Notes: a model not told the origin generated them from the sequence alone. 64,000 nt of DNA from Mycobacterium colombiense CECT 3035 (GCF_002105755.1 NZ_CP020821.1:3286001-3350000), one strand, 5' to 3'. Shown: positions 17,516 to 26,906, numbered from the stretch's first letter. Made by a program: numbers and translations.

Positions 17516-17537
17516 TTAAGTCAAGCGATTGATTTAA
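17516..17537. promoter_or_regulatory. TetR operator, copy A
   Basis: The 22-bp element begins TTAAGTCAAGC and ends TGATTTAA. It is an imperfect palindrome (TTAA and TCA in inverted positions at both ends) located 14 bp upstream of the TetR start. Copy B at 18468 matches it at 20 of 22 positions in the same orientation relative to its gene. Confidence 0.68.
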
Positions 17538-17564
17538 TTGACGTATCGCCGCGGGCTCGTCGCC

Positions 17565-17617
17565 GAACGTGACCGCATCGTCACGCTGGAACCCGAACGT
17601 GACCGCACCGTCACGCT
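17565..17617. repeat. two 23-bp direct repeats, each a small hairpin
   Basis: GAACGTGACCGCATCGTCACG (17565-17585) and its near copy at 17595 each contain the inverted arms CGTGAC and GTCACG. They lie just after the stop of the minus-strand SDR (17634) and before the TetR promoter. Paired stem-loops at a 3' end suggest transcription termination or RNA stabilisation. There is no T-run, as is usual in mycobacteria. Confidence 0.5.
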
Positions 17618-17633
17618 CGGGCTTTAGGCGACG

Positions 17634-18440
17634 TCAGCCCCGTTTCCTGGGTCGGATCGGCTTGCCCGCCACGGTCCCACCGTCGACCGGAAGCACCGTC
17701 CCGGTGACGTAGCGCGAGCGGTCGGTGGCGAAATACAGCGCCGCCTCGGCGACGTCATCAGGGGTGCCGTCGCGCTTCAGCGGACGGTCGTCCCGCATGC
17801 CCTGGCGGATACGTGCCTCGAATTCCTTCAGCTGTTCTGGGTCCATGCCGGCCGCGGACTTCCCCAAGATCGGGGTGGGGATGCTGCCCGGCGCGATGGC
17901 GTTGACCCGAATCTCGTGATACGCGAGCTCAATTGCCGCGGACTTGGTGAATTGGATAACCGCCGCTTTGGACGCGCGGTAGATCATCACGCCCCCGCCG
18001 GCCTGGATGCCGCCGATCGAGGTGATGTTGATGATCGACCCGCCGCCGTGGTCGGCCATGTGCCGCGCGGCATCCCGGGTGCCCGCCATCACGCCCAGCA
18101 CGTTGACCCCCATAACCCGGTGAAAATCGGCGAGGTCGTCGTCGAGCAGCTTGCGCAGCGGGCTGGAGATCCCGGCGTTGTTCACCATGACGTGCAGGCC
18201 GCCGAACGTCTCGGCCGCACCGGACACCAGCGCGCCCACCTGTTCGGGATCGGAGACGTCGGTCTGCCGGAAGACGGCGTTGACACCGAGCGAGCGTGCC
18301 AGCGCCTCGCCCCGCTCGGTCTCGACGTCGGCGATGACGACTCGCGCACCCTCGGCCACAAACCGCTCCGCGAGGCCGCGGCCGATGCCGGACGCCGCGC
18401 CGGTGACGACGGCGACCTTGCCGTCCAATTCGTTAACCAC
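17634..18440 (-). CDS. SDR family NAD(P)-dependent oxidoreductase
   Basis: This 268-residue classical SDR has 'TGAASGIGRG' at residues 13-22, 'NNAGISSP' near 88, catalytic 'ITSIGG' and 'YRASK' near 155. The C-terminus 'YVTGTVLPVDGG' is followed by a basic tail. It is preceded by operator copy B (18468-18489), nearly identical to the operator of the TetR/P450 operon, so it probably supplies an alcohol dehydrogenase step for the same pathway. It is a separate transcript, because two hairpin repeats follow its stop. The substrate is unknown. Confidence 0.85.
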   Translation of the reverse strand: MVNELDGKVAVVTGAASGIGRGLAERFVAEGARVVIADVETERGEALARSLGVNAVFRQTDVSDPEQVGALVSGAAETFGGLHVMVNNAGISSPLRKLLDDDLADFHRVMGVNVLGVMAGTRDAARHMADHGGGSIINITSIGGIQAGGGVMIYRASKAAVIQFTKSAAIELAYHEIRVNAIAPGSIPTPILGKSAAGMDPEQLKEFEARIRQGMRDDRPLKRDGTPDDVAEAALYFATDRSRYVTGTVLPVDGGTVAGKPIRPRKRG

Positions 18441-18467
18441 ACGACGAGTTAATCGGCGGGTGGCGCG

Positions 18468-18489
18468 TTAAGTCAAGCAACTGATTTAA
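18468..18489. promoter_or_regulatory. TetR operator, copy B
   Basis: This 22-bp element differs from copy A at 17516 at only two central positions and lies 28 bp upstream of the SDR start at 18440. Its ends (GTTAA and TTAAC when one flanking base is included) form an imperfect palindrome. Sharing it with the TetR/P450 promoter implies common control. Confidence 0.68.
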
Positions 18490-18598
18490 CGAGTCCGGAC
18501 ATTGGTGTCCGGCACATGCGCCGCCCAGAGTTCCGGCTCGACGGAGCCTGGGCCATGCTGGTGTGGCCAGTTCGTCGGGAAACGTGAAAGGCATGATC

Positions 18599-19366
18599 AT
18601 GAAGGTGTTGGTAATCGGTGGCAGCGGGCTGATCGGGTCTCAGGTCGTCGCCAGACTCACCGAGCTGGGACACGATGCGGTGCCGGCGTCGCCGCGCACG
18701 GGGGTCAACGCCGTGACCGGTGAAGGTGTCGCCGATGCCGTCGCGGGAGTCCACACGGTCGTGGACGTGTCCAACTCACCGTCCTGGGCCGACGACGATG
18801 TTCTGAACTTCTTCACCACGTCTACCCGCAATCTGCTGGATGCCGAGCGTACCGCGGGCGTGCAGCATCACGTCGCGCTGTCGATCGTGGGCGCCGACCG
18901 GGCTGCCGAGAGCGGCTATATGCGGGCCAAGGTGGCGCAGGAAAAAGTGATCGTGGAATCGGGGCAGCCCTATTCGATCGTGCGGGCAACGCAGTTCTTC
19001 GAATTCGTTGACGGCATTGCTGATTCGTTGACCGACGGCGACACCGTTCGCGCCCCGCACGGGGCATTCCAGCCGATTGCCGCCGCGGACGTTGCCCTGG
19101 CGGTCACCCGTGCGGCGACGGCCGATCCGGTCAACGCGGTGATCAATATCGCCGGTCCCGAAAAGCATGGGATGGACGATTTCATCCGCACGCGGTTTGC
19201 GGCCACTGGCGATGCCCGCACGGTGGTGACGGATAACGATGCCCGTTATTACGGCGCGGTTCTCGACGACCGCAGCATCGTTCCCACCGACGACGAAGAC
19301 GTGACCGTCTACCCCACCAGCTTCAGCGACTGGATGGCTGCGCAGGCAGCGAGCGGCGGCCAGTAG
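18599..19366 (+). CDS. NmrA-like/atypical SDR NAD(P)-binding protein
   Basis: This 255-residue atypical SDR has the Rossmann motif 'GGSGLIGSQV' at residues 7-16. It lacks the YxxxK pair and instead has 'SIVGADRAAESGYMRAKVAQEKVIVESGQPYSIVRATQFFEF', typical of NmrA-like or TMR-type redox-sensor and quinone-reductase-like proteins. The start is ATG 18599, because GAAAGG at 18586-18591 then has a 7-nt spacing; ATG 18593 in the same frame is too close. It is divergent from the SDR at 18440 and followed by a 215-bp gap before mmcO. Its function is unknown. Confidence 0.82.
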   Translation: MKVLVIGGSGLIGSQVVARLTELGHDAVPASPRTGVNAVTGEGVADAVAGVHTVVDVSNSPSWADDDVLNFFTTSTRNLLDAERTAGVQHHVALSIVGADRAAESGYMRAKVAQEKVIVESGQPYSIVRATQFFEFVDGIADSLTDGDTVRAPHGAFQPIAAADVALAVTRAATADPVNAVINIAGPEKHGMDDFIRTRFAATGDARTVVTDNDARYYGAVLDDRSIVPTDDEDVTVYPTSFSDWMAAQAASGGQ

Positions 19367-19581
19367 GGAAAGAAGGGCCGCGAATAGCGGCATCGAGTAA
19401 CACTCGCCGCCCCCAGATCCGTTTACGCGGAATCACATTGAAGTGATTGCGTATCGTCATCGCGCCTGCGGGTATGCCTTCGCGCGATGATCGAAAGGTC
19501 TAGCGCTCGCGGTTGCGCTGCGCCTAGCATCCAAGCACGAGAACGTTGGGGCGAACCGAAGACGAGGAGCACCGATTACCC

Positions 19582-21195
19582 GTGCAACCCACAAGTGGCG
19601 TCCCCTTCGACAAACGTCGGCTCACCCGGCGCGGTTTCATGGCCGCGGGCATCGCGGGCGGGTTCGCGCTGACGGCGTGCAGCCAATCCAAACCGGAGCC
19701 GACGGGCAACGCCCGGTTGGCCGCCGCCATCGCCGAAACCGAGGCCGCCCGGCCACATAGCGGCCGTACCGTCACCGCCCAGCTCACCCCCCAGGTGGTC
19801 GAGGTCGACCTGGGCGGGCCGGTCGTGCGCACACTGGCCTACGGCAACAGCATCCCGGGCCCGGTGATCCGCGCCCGCATCGGTGACGAGGTCGAGGTGA
19901 CCGTGTCGAACCGGCTCGATCATCCGACGTCGGTGCATTGGCACGGCATCGCCCTGCGTAACGACATGGACGGCGCCGAGCCGGCGACACCCAACATCGC
20001 GGCCGGACACGACTTCACCTACCGGTTCTCCGTGCCGAATTCGGGTACCTACTGGGCGCACCCGCACACCGGCCTGGACGAGGACACCGGCCTGTATCTG
20101 CCGGTCATCGTCGACGACCCGACCGAGGCCAATTACGACGCCGAATGGATCGTGGTCCTTGACGATTGGACCGATGGCGTCGGGAAGAGCCCGCAGCAGC
20201 TCTATGGCGAACTGAGCAACCCGAACAAGCAGAACGCGCCCGGAACGACGACCTCGACCACTTCGACAACGACCGAGACATCGCCCACCACGACGTCCGA
20301 AACGACGACCGAGACGACGTCGACCAGCCCGACCACCTCGACTAGCCCGGCACCGGCGCCCGCCGCGGCGGGCGTCGGCACCAGTGACCTGCTCGGTGGT
20401 GACGCAGGTGATATCGCCTACCCGTACTATCTGATCAACGGGCGAATTCCCAGTTCCCCCATGACGTTTAACGCCAAGCCCGGTCAACGCGTCCGTATCC
20501 GCTTCATCAACACCGCGTCCGACACCACCTTCCGGGTGGCACTGGCCGGCCATGCGATGACGGTGACTCACACCGACGGCTACCCCGTGGTCCCTGCGCA
20601 GGTGGACGCGCTGCTCATCGGGATGGCCGAACGCTACGACGTCACCGTGACCGCCGCGGACGGTGTGTTCCCATTGGTCGCGGTCGCCGAAGGCAAGAAC
20701 GCCCTGGCCCGCGCGTTGCTCTCCACCGCTTCGGGCAGCGCCCCCGACCCGCAGTTCCAGCCGGGCGAACTGACCAAGCGGGTGGGCACCGTCGAGATGT
20801 TCACGGCCACAACGCCGGTCAACCTGGGGCGGCCCGACCCCGGCCTCAACCTCCCCGTGGTCCTGGGCGGGAACATGATGCAGTACAACTGGACGATCAA
20901 CGGGCAGCCCTACGGCAAGACGAATCCGCTGCATGTCCAGGAAGGGCAACGTCTGACCATTTCGTTCGACAACGCCACGATGATGTATCACCCGATTCAC
21001 CTGCACGGCCATACGTTCCAGGTGATCAGGGCCGACGGCAGCCCCGGCGCCCGCAAGGACACCGTGATGGTGCTGCCCAAGCAGAAGTTGGGCGCCGTGC
21101 TGGTTGCCGACAATCCCGGCACCTGGGTGATGCACTGCCACAACACCTATCACCAGGTGGCCGGGATGATGACCCGCCTGGATTACGTCTTCTGA
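19582..21195 (+). CDS. mmcO: multicopper oxidase MmcO, Tat lipoprotein with Thr-rich insert
   Basis: This 537-residue periplasmic copper oxidase is thought to detoxify Cu(I), as described for M. tuberculosis MmcO (Rv0846c), whose sequence it closely resembles from memory. It has a Tat motif 'RRLTRRGFM' (residues 12-20), a lipobox LTAC with Cys33, and copper-binding motifs HWHG (119-122), HPH (160-162), HPIHLHGH (470-477) and HCH (518-520) with a following Met. A roughly 50-residue Thr/Ser/Pro-rich stretch (about 219-268) interrupts the middle domain. The start is GTG 19582 behind GAGGAGC; the frame extends to 19546 but those codons add nothing family-like. It is convergent with the hydrolase at 21199. 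Confidence 0.93.
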   Translation: MQPTSGVPFDKRRLTRRGFMAAGIAGGFALTACSQSKPEPTGNARLAAAIAETEAARPHSGRTVTAQLTPQVVEVDLGGPVVRTLAYGNSIPGPVIRARIGDEVEVTVSNRLDHPTSVHWHGIALRNDMDGAEPATPNIAAGHDFTYRFSVPNSGTYWAHPHTGLDEDTGLYLPVIVDDPTEANYDAEWIVVLDDWTDGVGKSPQQLYGELSNPNKQNAPGTTTSTTSTTTETSPTTTSETTTETTSTSPTTSTSPAPAPAAAGVGTSDLLGGDAGDIAYPYYLINGRIPSSPMTFNAKPGQRVRIRFINTASDTTFRVALAGHAMTVTHTDGYPVVPAQVDALLIGMAERYDVTVTAADGVFPLVAVAEGKNALARALLSTASGSAPDPQFQPGELTKRVGTVEMFTATTPVNLGRPDPGLNLPVVLGGNMMQYNWTINGQPYGKTNPLHVQEGQRLTISFDNATMMYHPIHLHGHTFQVIRADGSPGARKDTVMVLPKQKLGAVLVADNPGTWVMHCHNTYHQVAGMMTRLDYVF

Positions 21196-21198
21196 CCG

Positions 21199-22020
21199 TC
21201 AGCGTGCGCCCAGAAAATCCACCAGCAACTCGTTGACCACCGAGGACTGCTCGATCTGCGGGCAATGTCCGGCGTCGTCGACCACAACCGAGCGGGCACC
21301 GTCGATCTGCTTGGCGATCTCGGCGGCCCACCCGGCCGGAAGGAGCTTGTCCCCGGCCCCTTCGACGACAAGCGTTGGCACGCCGATGCGTTCGTAGGCC
21401 CGAGCGGTAGACGGGGTTGCGGACGGCGTGGCGCCGGGGCGGCGGAACCTGGCCGCGGCGATGGCTTCCCATGCCCCCGGCGCCGTGCTCGACTCGTAGC
21501 GGCGGCGCACGTAGTCGTAGTCGGCGGGATAGCCGGAGTCGAAGAACAGCGCTTCGACGATGCGGCGCATCGCGGGCAGCGTCGCGTCGTAGTTCTGCAG
21601 CGCCTCGAAGTGCTCGTTCTGCTGGATCTCGCCGCCGCCGCAGATGATCGCGAGGCTGCGCACCGGGAGCAGCGGTGTGTCCGACGTGGCGTCGGTGAGC
21701 AGGTTGATGGCGCCCATCGAATTGCCGACGAAGTGCGCCGAGTCGACGCCGAGCAGTTCGCAGAACCGGGCCACATGCCGGATCCGCATGCCGCGGCCGT
21801 CGACGAAGTCGATGACCTTGGCCGATTCCCCGAACCCCAGCTGGTCCGGTGCCAGGACTCGATACCGGCCGGCGAGCGCGGCGATGTTGCGCTCCCAGCC
21901 GAGTTCGGCGCCGGCGCCGAACTCACCCCCGTGCAGCAATACCACCGGGTCGCCGTCGCCGGCTTCCAGATAGCTGGTGGCCAGGCCGTCGACCGACAGC
22001 GTTTTGCGATGAACGTCCAT
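21199..22020 (-). CDS. alpha/beta hydrolase
   Basis: The 273-residue hydrolase has the oxyanion region 'LLHGGEFGAG' (about 29-38), nucleophile elbow 'GNSMGAI' with Ser near residue 106, and a C-terminal His in 'DDAGHCPQIEQ'. Similar proteins cleave C-C bonds of meta-cleavage products or esters. The start ATG 22020 overlaps the stop of the cyclase gene (ATGA), so it is translationally coupled to it, and it is the last gene of the catabolic operon running down from 30352. The longer frame to 22182 lies inside the cyclase gene and was rejected. Confidence 0.85.
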   Translation of the reverse strand: MDVHRKTLSVDGLATSYLEAGDGDPVVLLHGGEFGAGAELGWERNIAALAGRYRVLAPDQLGFGESAKVIDFVDGRGMRIRHVARFCELLGVDSAHFVGNSMGAINLLTDATSDTPLLPVRSLAIICGGGEIQQNEHFEALQNYDATLPAMRRIVEALFFDSGYPADYDYVRRRYESSTAPGAWEAIAAARFRRPGATPSATPSTARAYERIGVPTLVVEGAGDKLLPAGWAAEIAKQIDGARSVVVDDAGHCPQIEQSSVVNELLVDFLGAR

Positions 22021-23009
22021 CACTTGATCGCAATCGGATTCACCGGAGAGCCCACGGCCCCTACGAATCTCAGGGGCGGCGCGATGAGCTGAAACTCGTA
22101 GACACCGTCGGCGGCGCAGTCCGCCGCCAGCGCGGTCAGGTCCCAGTATTCGCCGAGCATCAGTCCCATGTCGCGCAGGCACAGCAGATGCAACGGCAGA
22201 AACGCGCCCTCGACGTCGGATACCAGGTCCTCGACCTGGAGGTTGTCGGAGGCGACCGCCGCGACCTCATGATCGTGCAGCCACGAGGCGCAGCGCCAGT
22301 GCAGACCGGAGAACGGCTCCGTCTTGTTCCCGGTCTGCAGGAATCGGGTCCACCAGCCGGTCCGGATCAGCACGATGTCGCCGCTCTCGATCGTCACGCC
22401 CTGCGCGCGAACGACGTCGTCGAGTTCTTCGGGAGTGATCGGATTGCCCTGTTCGAGAAAAACTTCCGCGTTGCGGTGGCGGACGAGGTCCAGCAGCACA
22501 CCGCGGGATGTGATGCCCTTGACGTCAACCTTGTCGATGCTGCAGTGGTAGGCCCCCATGCTCGTCACGGATCCTGACGGGAAGCCGTTGTAGAGCTTGC
22601 CTTCGTAGTAGACGTGCGACAGCGCATCCCACTGGGTGGCCGCCTGGAGCGGCATGATGATCATGTCCTCGTTGAAACGAAACAGGTTGTCGACGAAGTA
22701 GTTACCCAACTGCACCGCCGTCGAGTTCTGCGTCCACCCGGGACCATATTGTGGAAGCGAGCTCGCATCCCCGCCATCGACGGTCATCAGAAGCATGGGA
22801 TTGTGCCGAAAACCGAAGGCGCCCTGCGGGCCCGACGAGCCAAAGTCGACGCCGAGCGGAAAAACCTTGCCTTGCCGGACCAGGCTCGCCGCCTGCGCAA
22901 TCTTCCGCTCGGTGATGAAGTTCAGTGTGCCCAGCTCGTCGTCGTCCCCCCATCGTCCCCAGTTACAGACGTCACGCGCGACCCGCCGAAAGTCAGTCAA
23001 GTCGGCCAC
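22020..23009 (-). CDS. cyclase family protein (kynurenine formamidase-like)
   Basis: This 329-residue member of the cyclase/KynB fold is normally a metal-dependent amide or lactone hydrolase. The metal-site region reads 'QAATQWDALSHVYYEGKLYNG' (about residues 122-142), a variant of the family HxGTHxDxxxH motif in which the first His is missing but Asp and the final His are kept. Such variants are common in plant- and steroid-associated bacterial homologues and probably still bind metal. It starts at ATG 23009, overlapping the SDR end by 13 bp. In this operon it could hydrolyse a lactone or an activated ring-cleavage product; that is inference. Confidence 0.8.
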   Translation of the reverse strand: MADLTDFRRVARDVCNWGRWGDDDELGTLNFITERKIAQAASLVRQGKVFPLGVDFGSSGPQGAFGFRHNPMLLMTVDGGDASSLPQYGPGWTQNSTAVQLGNYFVDNLFRFNEDMIIMPLQAATQWDALSHVYYEGKLYNGFPSGSVTSMGAYHCSIDKVDVKGITSRGVLLDLVRHRNAEVFLEQGNPITPEELDDVVRAQGVTIESGDIVLIRTGWWTRFLQTGNKTEPFSGLHWRCASWLHDHEVAAVASDNLQVEDLVSDVEGAFLPLHLLCLRDMGLMLGEYWDLTALAADCAADGVYEFQLIAPPLRFVGAVGSPVNPIAIK

Positions 23010-23821
23010 GGCGCTCCCTCCTCGAGTTCACGAGCTATCGCGGCGCCCACGTTTCCGCCGTCGACCCACAACACCTGGCCCGAAATATAGCTGGCGGCAT
23101 TGCTATTCAAGAAGAGCAGCGCCGAGGCCTGCTCGGCGGGGCCGGAGACGCGGCCCAGCGGCTTGGGAATGTCGTCGAGGAAGCCCTGCCCGTATGCCGT
23201 GCGCAGCTGGTCCAGGATCGGCGTCTCGGTGACACCCGGCCCGGTGCAGTTGATCCGGATCCCCCGAGCCCCAAGCGGCGTTGCACTGCGCATGGTGTAG
23301 AGGATGACCGCTTCCTTGGACAACTGATAGCCATTGCCCAGCGCATCGGGATGTGCTGCGCACCAGTCGATCCCCTCCTGCATCGTCGCGGTGGAAAGCA
23401 GCGGCGCCACCTCCCCGAGGTGCTCCCGGTACGCGGCCGCCACGAGTGATGACACGCTCGCGATGGACGACCCCGCGGCCATCTTCGGGATCATCGCCTC
23501 GGTAGCGTGGCGCATCCCCAGGAAGTTGATGGTCACGACGAGTGGCGGATCGCCGATGCCGGACGACACGCCCGCGACGTTGAACAGCGCATCGACTTGA
23601 CCCGTCACCGCGCTGACCGCCGACTCGATCGAGGCTTGGTCGGCCAGGTCGACCTCATGGAACTCGTCCATCGCGAAGTCAGGCCGCCGTTTGTCCAACC
23701 CGATGACTTCGGCACCCAGCCCGGTCAGCTGGCGCACCACGTGTTCGCCGATGCCGGAGGCACATCCGGTCACCACCGCACGACGGCCGTCGTAGCGCCA
23801 CAGCTCGTCGATCTCTCCCAA
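22997..23821 (-). CDS. SDR family oxidoreductase (coniferyl-alcohol-dehydrogenase-like)
   Basis: This 274-residue SDR has 'TGCASGIG' at about residues 18-25, 'FNVAGVS' near 77 and 'YQLSKEAV' near 167, with an unusual long loop before the Tyr ('PLLSTATMQEGIDWCAAHPDALGNG') typical of the 3-alpha-HSD/coniferyl alcohol dehydrogenase subgroup. The likely role is oxidation of a hydroxyl on an aromatic or steroid-like substrate. It appears to start with TTG at 23821, as no ATG or GTG fits the family N-terminus. It lies 41 nt downstream of the LLM gene, in the same operon. Confidence 0.82.
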   Translation of the reverse strand: MGEIDELWRYDGRRAVVTGCASGIGEHVVRQLTGLGAEVIGLDKRRPDFAMDEFHEVDLADQASIESAVSAVTGQVDALFNVAGVSSGIGDPPLVVTINFLGMRHATEAMIPKMAAGSSIASVSSLVAAAYREHLGEVAPLLSTATMQEGIDWCAAHPDALGNGYQLSKEAVILYTMRSATPLGARGIRINCTGPGVTETPILDQLRTAYGQGFLDDIPKPLGRVSGPAEQASALLFLNSNAASYISGQVLWVDGGNVGAAIARELEEGAPWPT

Positions 23822-23862
23822 GGCTCGCCTCGAAATTCTTCCGACTCAGATGCCGTCCGGGA

Positions 23863-25164
23863 CTACTTCTGCTGTTCCTTTGCGCGCTGCGCCGCCTGCA
23901 CGCGGCCTTCGTTGATCTCCGCCATCGCTTCGGGGATCTCGCTGGCGGTGAACTTACCGCCGCGACCGGTCGGGAGTCCACCAAACGAGTAATCCTCGTC
24001 GAATTGCGGCGCGGTCGATTTCGGCCGGCGCGCCTCCACCTTTTCGATGACGGGCTCCAGCCGCTTCGCCTTTTCCGCCACGGCCTTCGCGTCCCGCTCG
24101 ATGAACTCGGGGAGCACCTCTTTGCCCATCAGCTCGATGGATTCCATGGTGCCCTCGTGGCTGCGCGGGTTAAGCAGCAGGATGATCTCGTCGACGCCGC
24201 TCTCCTCGTAGCCGCGCAGGAACTCCCGCACGGTGGCCGGAGAGCCGATGGCACCCCGGCCGGGTCCGTACGCCAGCGTCGGATCCTTCTCCACCTCTTC
24301 GAGATAGCGTTTCCAGACCCCGGTGCGCCCGGGCGTGTGCACCCCAGTCATGTAGTAGTGCATGATCCCGAACGAGAAGAAGCCGCCGCCCTGCCCGAGC
24401 CGCTGCAGCGCCTGCTCGTCGGTCTTGGCCACCATCATGGACAGGTCGCCGCCGATGGCCAGGATGTTCGGGTTGATCCGGGGAGTGACCGGCACGCCGT
24501 TCTCCTCGAACTCCTTGTAGTAGCCGTTGACCCGCTCGGTCAGCGGTCCGGGGCCGGTGTAGGCGAAACTCAGTGCGCCGATGGCCTTTTGCGCGGCCAT
24601 CTGCACGCTGGCCGGCCGCGTGCACGCGACCCAGACCGGCGGGTGCGGCTTTTGCAGCGGCTTGGGGACGACGTTGCGCGCGGGCATCTGGACGTGCTCG
24701 CCGTTGAACCCGGTGAACGGCTCCTCGATCATGCAACGGATCGAGACCTCGAGGGCCTCCTCCCACTGTGCCCGCTTGTCGGCCGGGTCGATGTTGAACC
24801 CGCCGAGTTCGCCGACCGACGACGACTCGCCGGTACCGAATTCGACGCGGCCGTTGGAGAGCAGGTCGAGGGTGGCGATGCGCTCCGCCACCCGGGCGGG
24901 GTGATTGACCACCGGCGGCAGATGCATGATGCCGAATCCCAGGCGGATGTTCTTGGTGCGCTGGCTGGCCGCGGCCAAAAAGATCTCCGGCGCCGTCGAA
25001 TGGCAGTACTCCTCGAGGAAGTGGTGCTCGGTCAACCACACCGTGGAGAAGCCGGCCTTGTCGGCGGCCTCGACCTCGTCGAGACAGTCCTGCAGCATGA
25101 CGTGTTCGTCGTCGGGCGCCCAGGGCCGCGGGAGAGCGAATTCGTAGAACAGTGAGATTTTCAT
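23863..25164 (-). CDS. LLM class flavin-dependent oxidoreductase
   Basis: The 433-residue bacterial-luciferase-like TIM-barrel flavoprotein opens with 'MKISLFYEFALPRPW' and 'GFSTVWLTEHHF', followed by 'IRLGFGIMHLPPVVNHPARVAERIATLDLLSNGRVEFGTG', the standard LLM signature. Members are two-component FMN monooxygenases or F420-dependent dehydrogenases. The start is ATG 25164 with an excellent AGGAGG that overlaps the stop of the FAD dehydrogenase gene upstream, so it is co-transcribed and coupled. A monooxygenase step on an aromatic or alicyclic substrate would fit the neighbours. The C-terminal 50 residues are low-complexity, charged and probably disordered. Confidence 0.85.
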   Translation of the reverse strand: MKISLFYEFALPRPWAPDDEHVMLQDCLDEVEAADKAGFSTVWLTEHHFLEEYCHSTAPEIFLAAASQRTKNIRLGFGIMHLPPVVNHPARVAERIATLDLLSNGRVEFGTGESSSVGELGGFNIDPADKRAQWEEALEVSIRCMIEEPFTGFNGEHVQMPARNVVPKPLQKPHPPVWVACTRPASVQMAAQKAIGALSFAYTGPGPLTERVNGYYKEFEENGVPVTPRINPNILAIGGDLSMMVAKTDEQALQRLGQGGGFFSFGIMHYYMTGVHTPGRTGVWKRYLEEVEKDPTLAYGPGRGAIGSPATVREFLRGYEESGVDEIILLLNPRSHEGTMESIELMGKEVLPEFIERDAKAVAEKAKRLEPVIEKVEARRPKSTAPQFDEDYSFGGLPTGRGGKFTASEIPEAMAEINEGRVQAAQRAKEQQK

Positions 25165-25166
25165 CG

Positions 25167-26906
25167 TTACCTCCTATGAGTATTAAGGACTTGGTCGGCC
25201 GCCTGGGCCGCAACGTGTTTCGCCGCGACGTAGCCGAAGGTCATGGCTGGGCCGATGGTCGCGCCGGCACCGGCGTAGCTGCGACCCATCACCGGCGCGG
25301 ACGTGTTTCCCACCGCGTACAGGCCGGCAATCACGCTGCCGTCGACCCGCAGCACGCGCGCGTGTTCGTCGGTCAGTAGGCCGCCCGAGGTCCCGAGGTC
25401 CCCGAGGACGATCCGGAAGGCGTAGTACGGCGGATCACCGAGCGGATACAGGTTCGGGTTGGGCAGGGTGTGGTCGCCGTAGTAGTTGTCGTACACGCTG
25501 TCGCCGCGGTTGAAATCGTCGTCGCGACCCTTGCGGGCGAGTTCGTTGAAGCGGTGGGCGGTTTCGGCGAGCTGGTCGGCGGGCACGCCGATCTTGGCTG
25601 CCATTTCGTCCCAGGTCGTCGCCGCTTTGACGACGCCCGACTCCAGCCAGGCCGGTGGGATTTTGCGGCCGGTGGGCACCGGGGCTCCCGGAATCTTGGG
25701 TATCGGCAGGTGTCCCCCGACGACGTAGCGGTTGAACGATCTGTGGTCGGTGATGAGCCAGCACGGGATGTGCGTGACGCCCGATCGCTGGCCGTCGATC
25801 ATGGCGTGACCGAAGTCCATGTAGGGGGCCGCCTCGTTGATGAAGCGCTTGCCCGCCCCGTTGACGATGAACTGCGCCGGCATCATCCGTTCGTTGAGCA
25901 TGAATTGCATACGGCCGTCCGGCCACTGGATCGCCGGGAACCACCAGGCCTCATCGAGCAGATCCGTTGCGGCGCCGATGTTTTGGCCGGCGCGGATGCC
26001 GTCGCCCATGGCCGCGGGATTGCCGAAGCTCCAGTCCTGGTCCACCTCGGGCAGCAGCTCCTTGCGCCAGGCGAGGTCGTGGTCGAACCCACCGGACGCC
26101 AGGATGACGCCCATCCGCGCACCGATCCGCTGCGGATTTCCCGCGCGCTCCACCACCGCGCCGGTGACCGATCCGTCGGCGTCGGTGAGCAGCTGCACCA
26201 TCGGCGAGTTCAGCCAAAGCGGGATGCCGCGTTCCCGCAACGCCAGCCGGAGCCGGGCCGCCAGCGACTGGCCGATCGCCGCCATCCGCTCGCCGAACAC
26301 CCTCGCCCTGACCATTCGCGCGATCAACTTGAGCAGCACGGCCTTGCCCGCCCAGGACTGCCTGATCCGATAGAACGTGCGCAGGTCCTTGGGGCCCAAC
26401 CAGATTCCCCTTGGCGCCAGCGCAAGCGGCGCGAGCAGCTTCTGCTCGTCGGGACCCAACTTTCGCAGGTCGATCGCGGGCACGTTGATCGTGCTGCCGA
26501 GCTCGGAGCCCCCGGGCAGCTCGGGGTAATAGTCGGCATAGCCGGGCTTCCAGACGAATTCGAACCATCCGGACAGCTGCTCCAAGAACTGCAGCATCTG
26601 CGGCGCGCTCTCCACATACTGGCGCAGCCGGGCCTCGCTGACCAACCCGTCGGTGATCTGCTTGAGGTAGCCGACGACGGCTTCGGGCGAGGGCACATAG
26701 CCCTCCCGCCGCTGCGCCGGAGCTCCGGGTACCCAGATGCCGCCACCGGACAATGCAGTGGATCCACCGAAGTGGGACGACTTTTCGATGACCAACGCGT
26801 CGAGCCCGGCGGCCTGCGCCGTCAGCGCGGCCGTCATGCCGCCTCCGCCGGAACCGACGATGAGCACGTCGACAACGTGGTCGAACACCTCCGATGCCGC
26901 CGTCAT
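25167..26906 (-). CDS. FAD-dependent dehydrogenase, 3-ketosteroid-delta1-dehydrogenase-like
   Basis: This 579-residue flavoprotein of the fumarate-reductase/KstD superfamily has the N-terminal FAD motif '[26 protein letters not shown]' (residues 17-42) and the C-terminal FAD segment '[32 protein letters not shown]' (about 535-566). KstD-type enzymes introduce C-C double bonds into ring ketones. ATG 26906 overlaps the mhpB stop by an ATGA junction, and the stop overlaps the Shine-Dalgarno site of the LLM gene. A second member of this family is at 31171. The exact substrate, steroid or otherwise, is not determined. Confidence 0.85.
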   Translation of the reverse strand: MTAASEVFDHVVDVLIVGSGGGGMTAALTAQAAGLDALVIEKSSHFGGSTALSGGGIWVPGAPAQRREGYVPSPEAVVGYLKQITDGLVSEARLRQYVESAPQMLQFLEQLSGWFEFVWKPGYADYYPELPGGSELGSTINVPAIDLRKLGPDEQKLLAPLALAPRGIWLGPKDLRTFYRIRQSWAGKAVLLKLIARMVRARVFGERMAAIGQSLAARLRLALRERGIPLWLNSPMVQLLTDADGSVTGAVVERAGNPQRIGARMGVILASGGFDHDLAWRKELLPEVDQDWSFGNPAAMGDGIRAGQNIGAATDLLDEAWWFPAIQWPDGRMQFMLNERMMPAQFIVNGAGKRFINEAAPYMDFGHAMIDGQRSGVTHIPCWLITDHRSFNRYVVGGHLPIPKIPGAPVPTGRKIPPAWLESGVVKAATTWDEMAAKIGVPADQLAETAHRFNELARKGRDDDFNRGDSVYDNYYGDHTLPNPNLYPLGDPPYYAFRIVLGDLGTSGGLLTDEHARVLRVDGSVIAGLYAVGNTSAPVMGRSYAGAGATIGPAMTFGYVAAKHVAAQAADQVLNTHRR

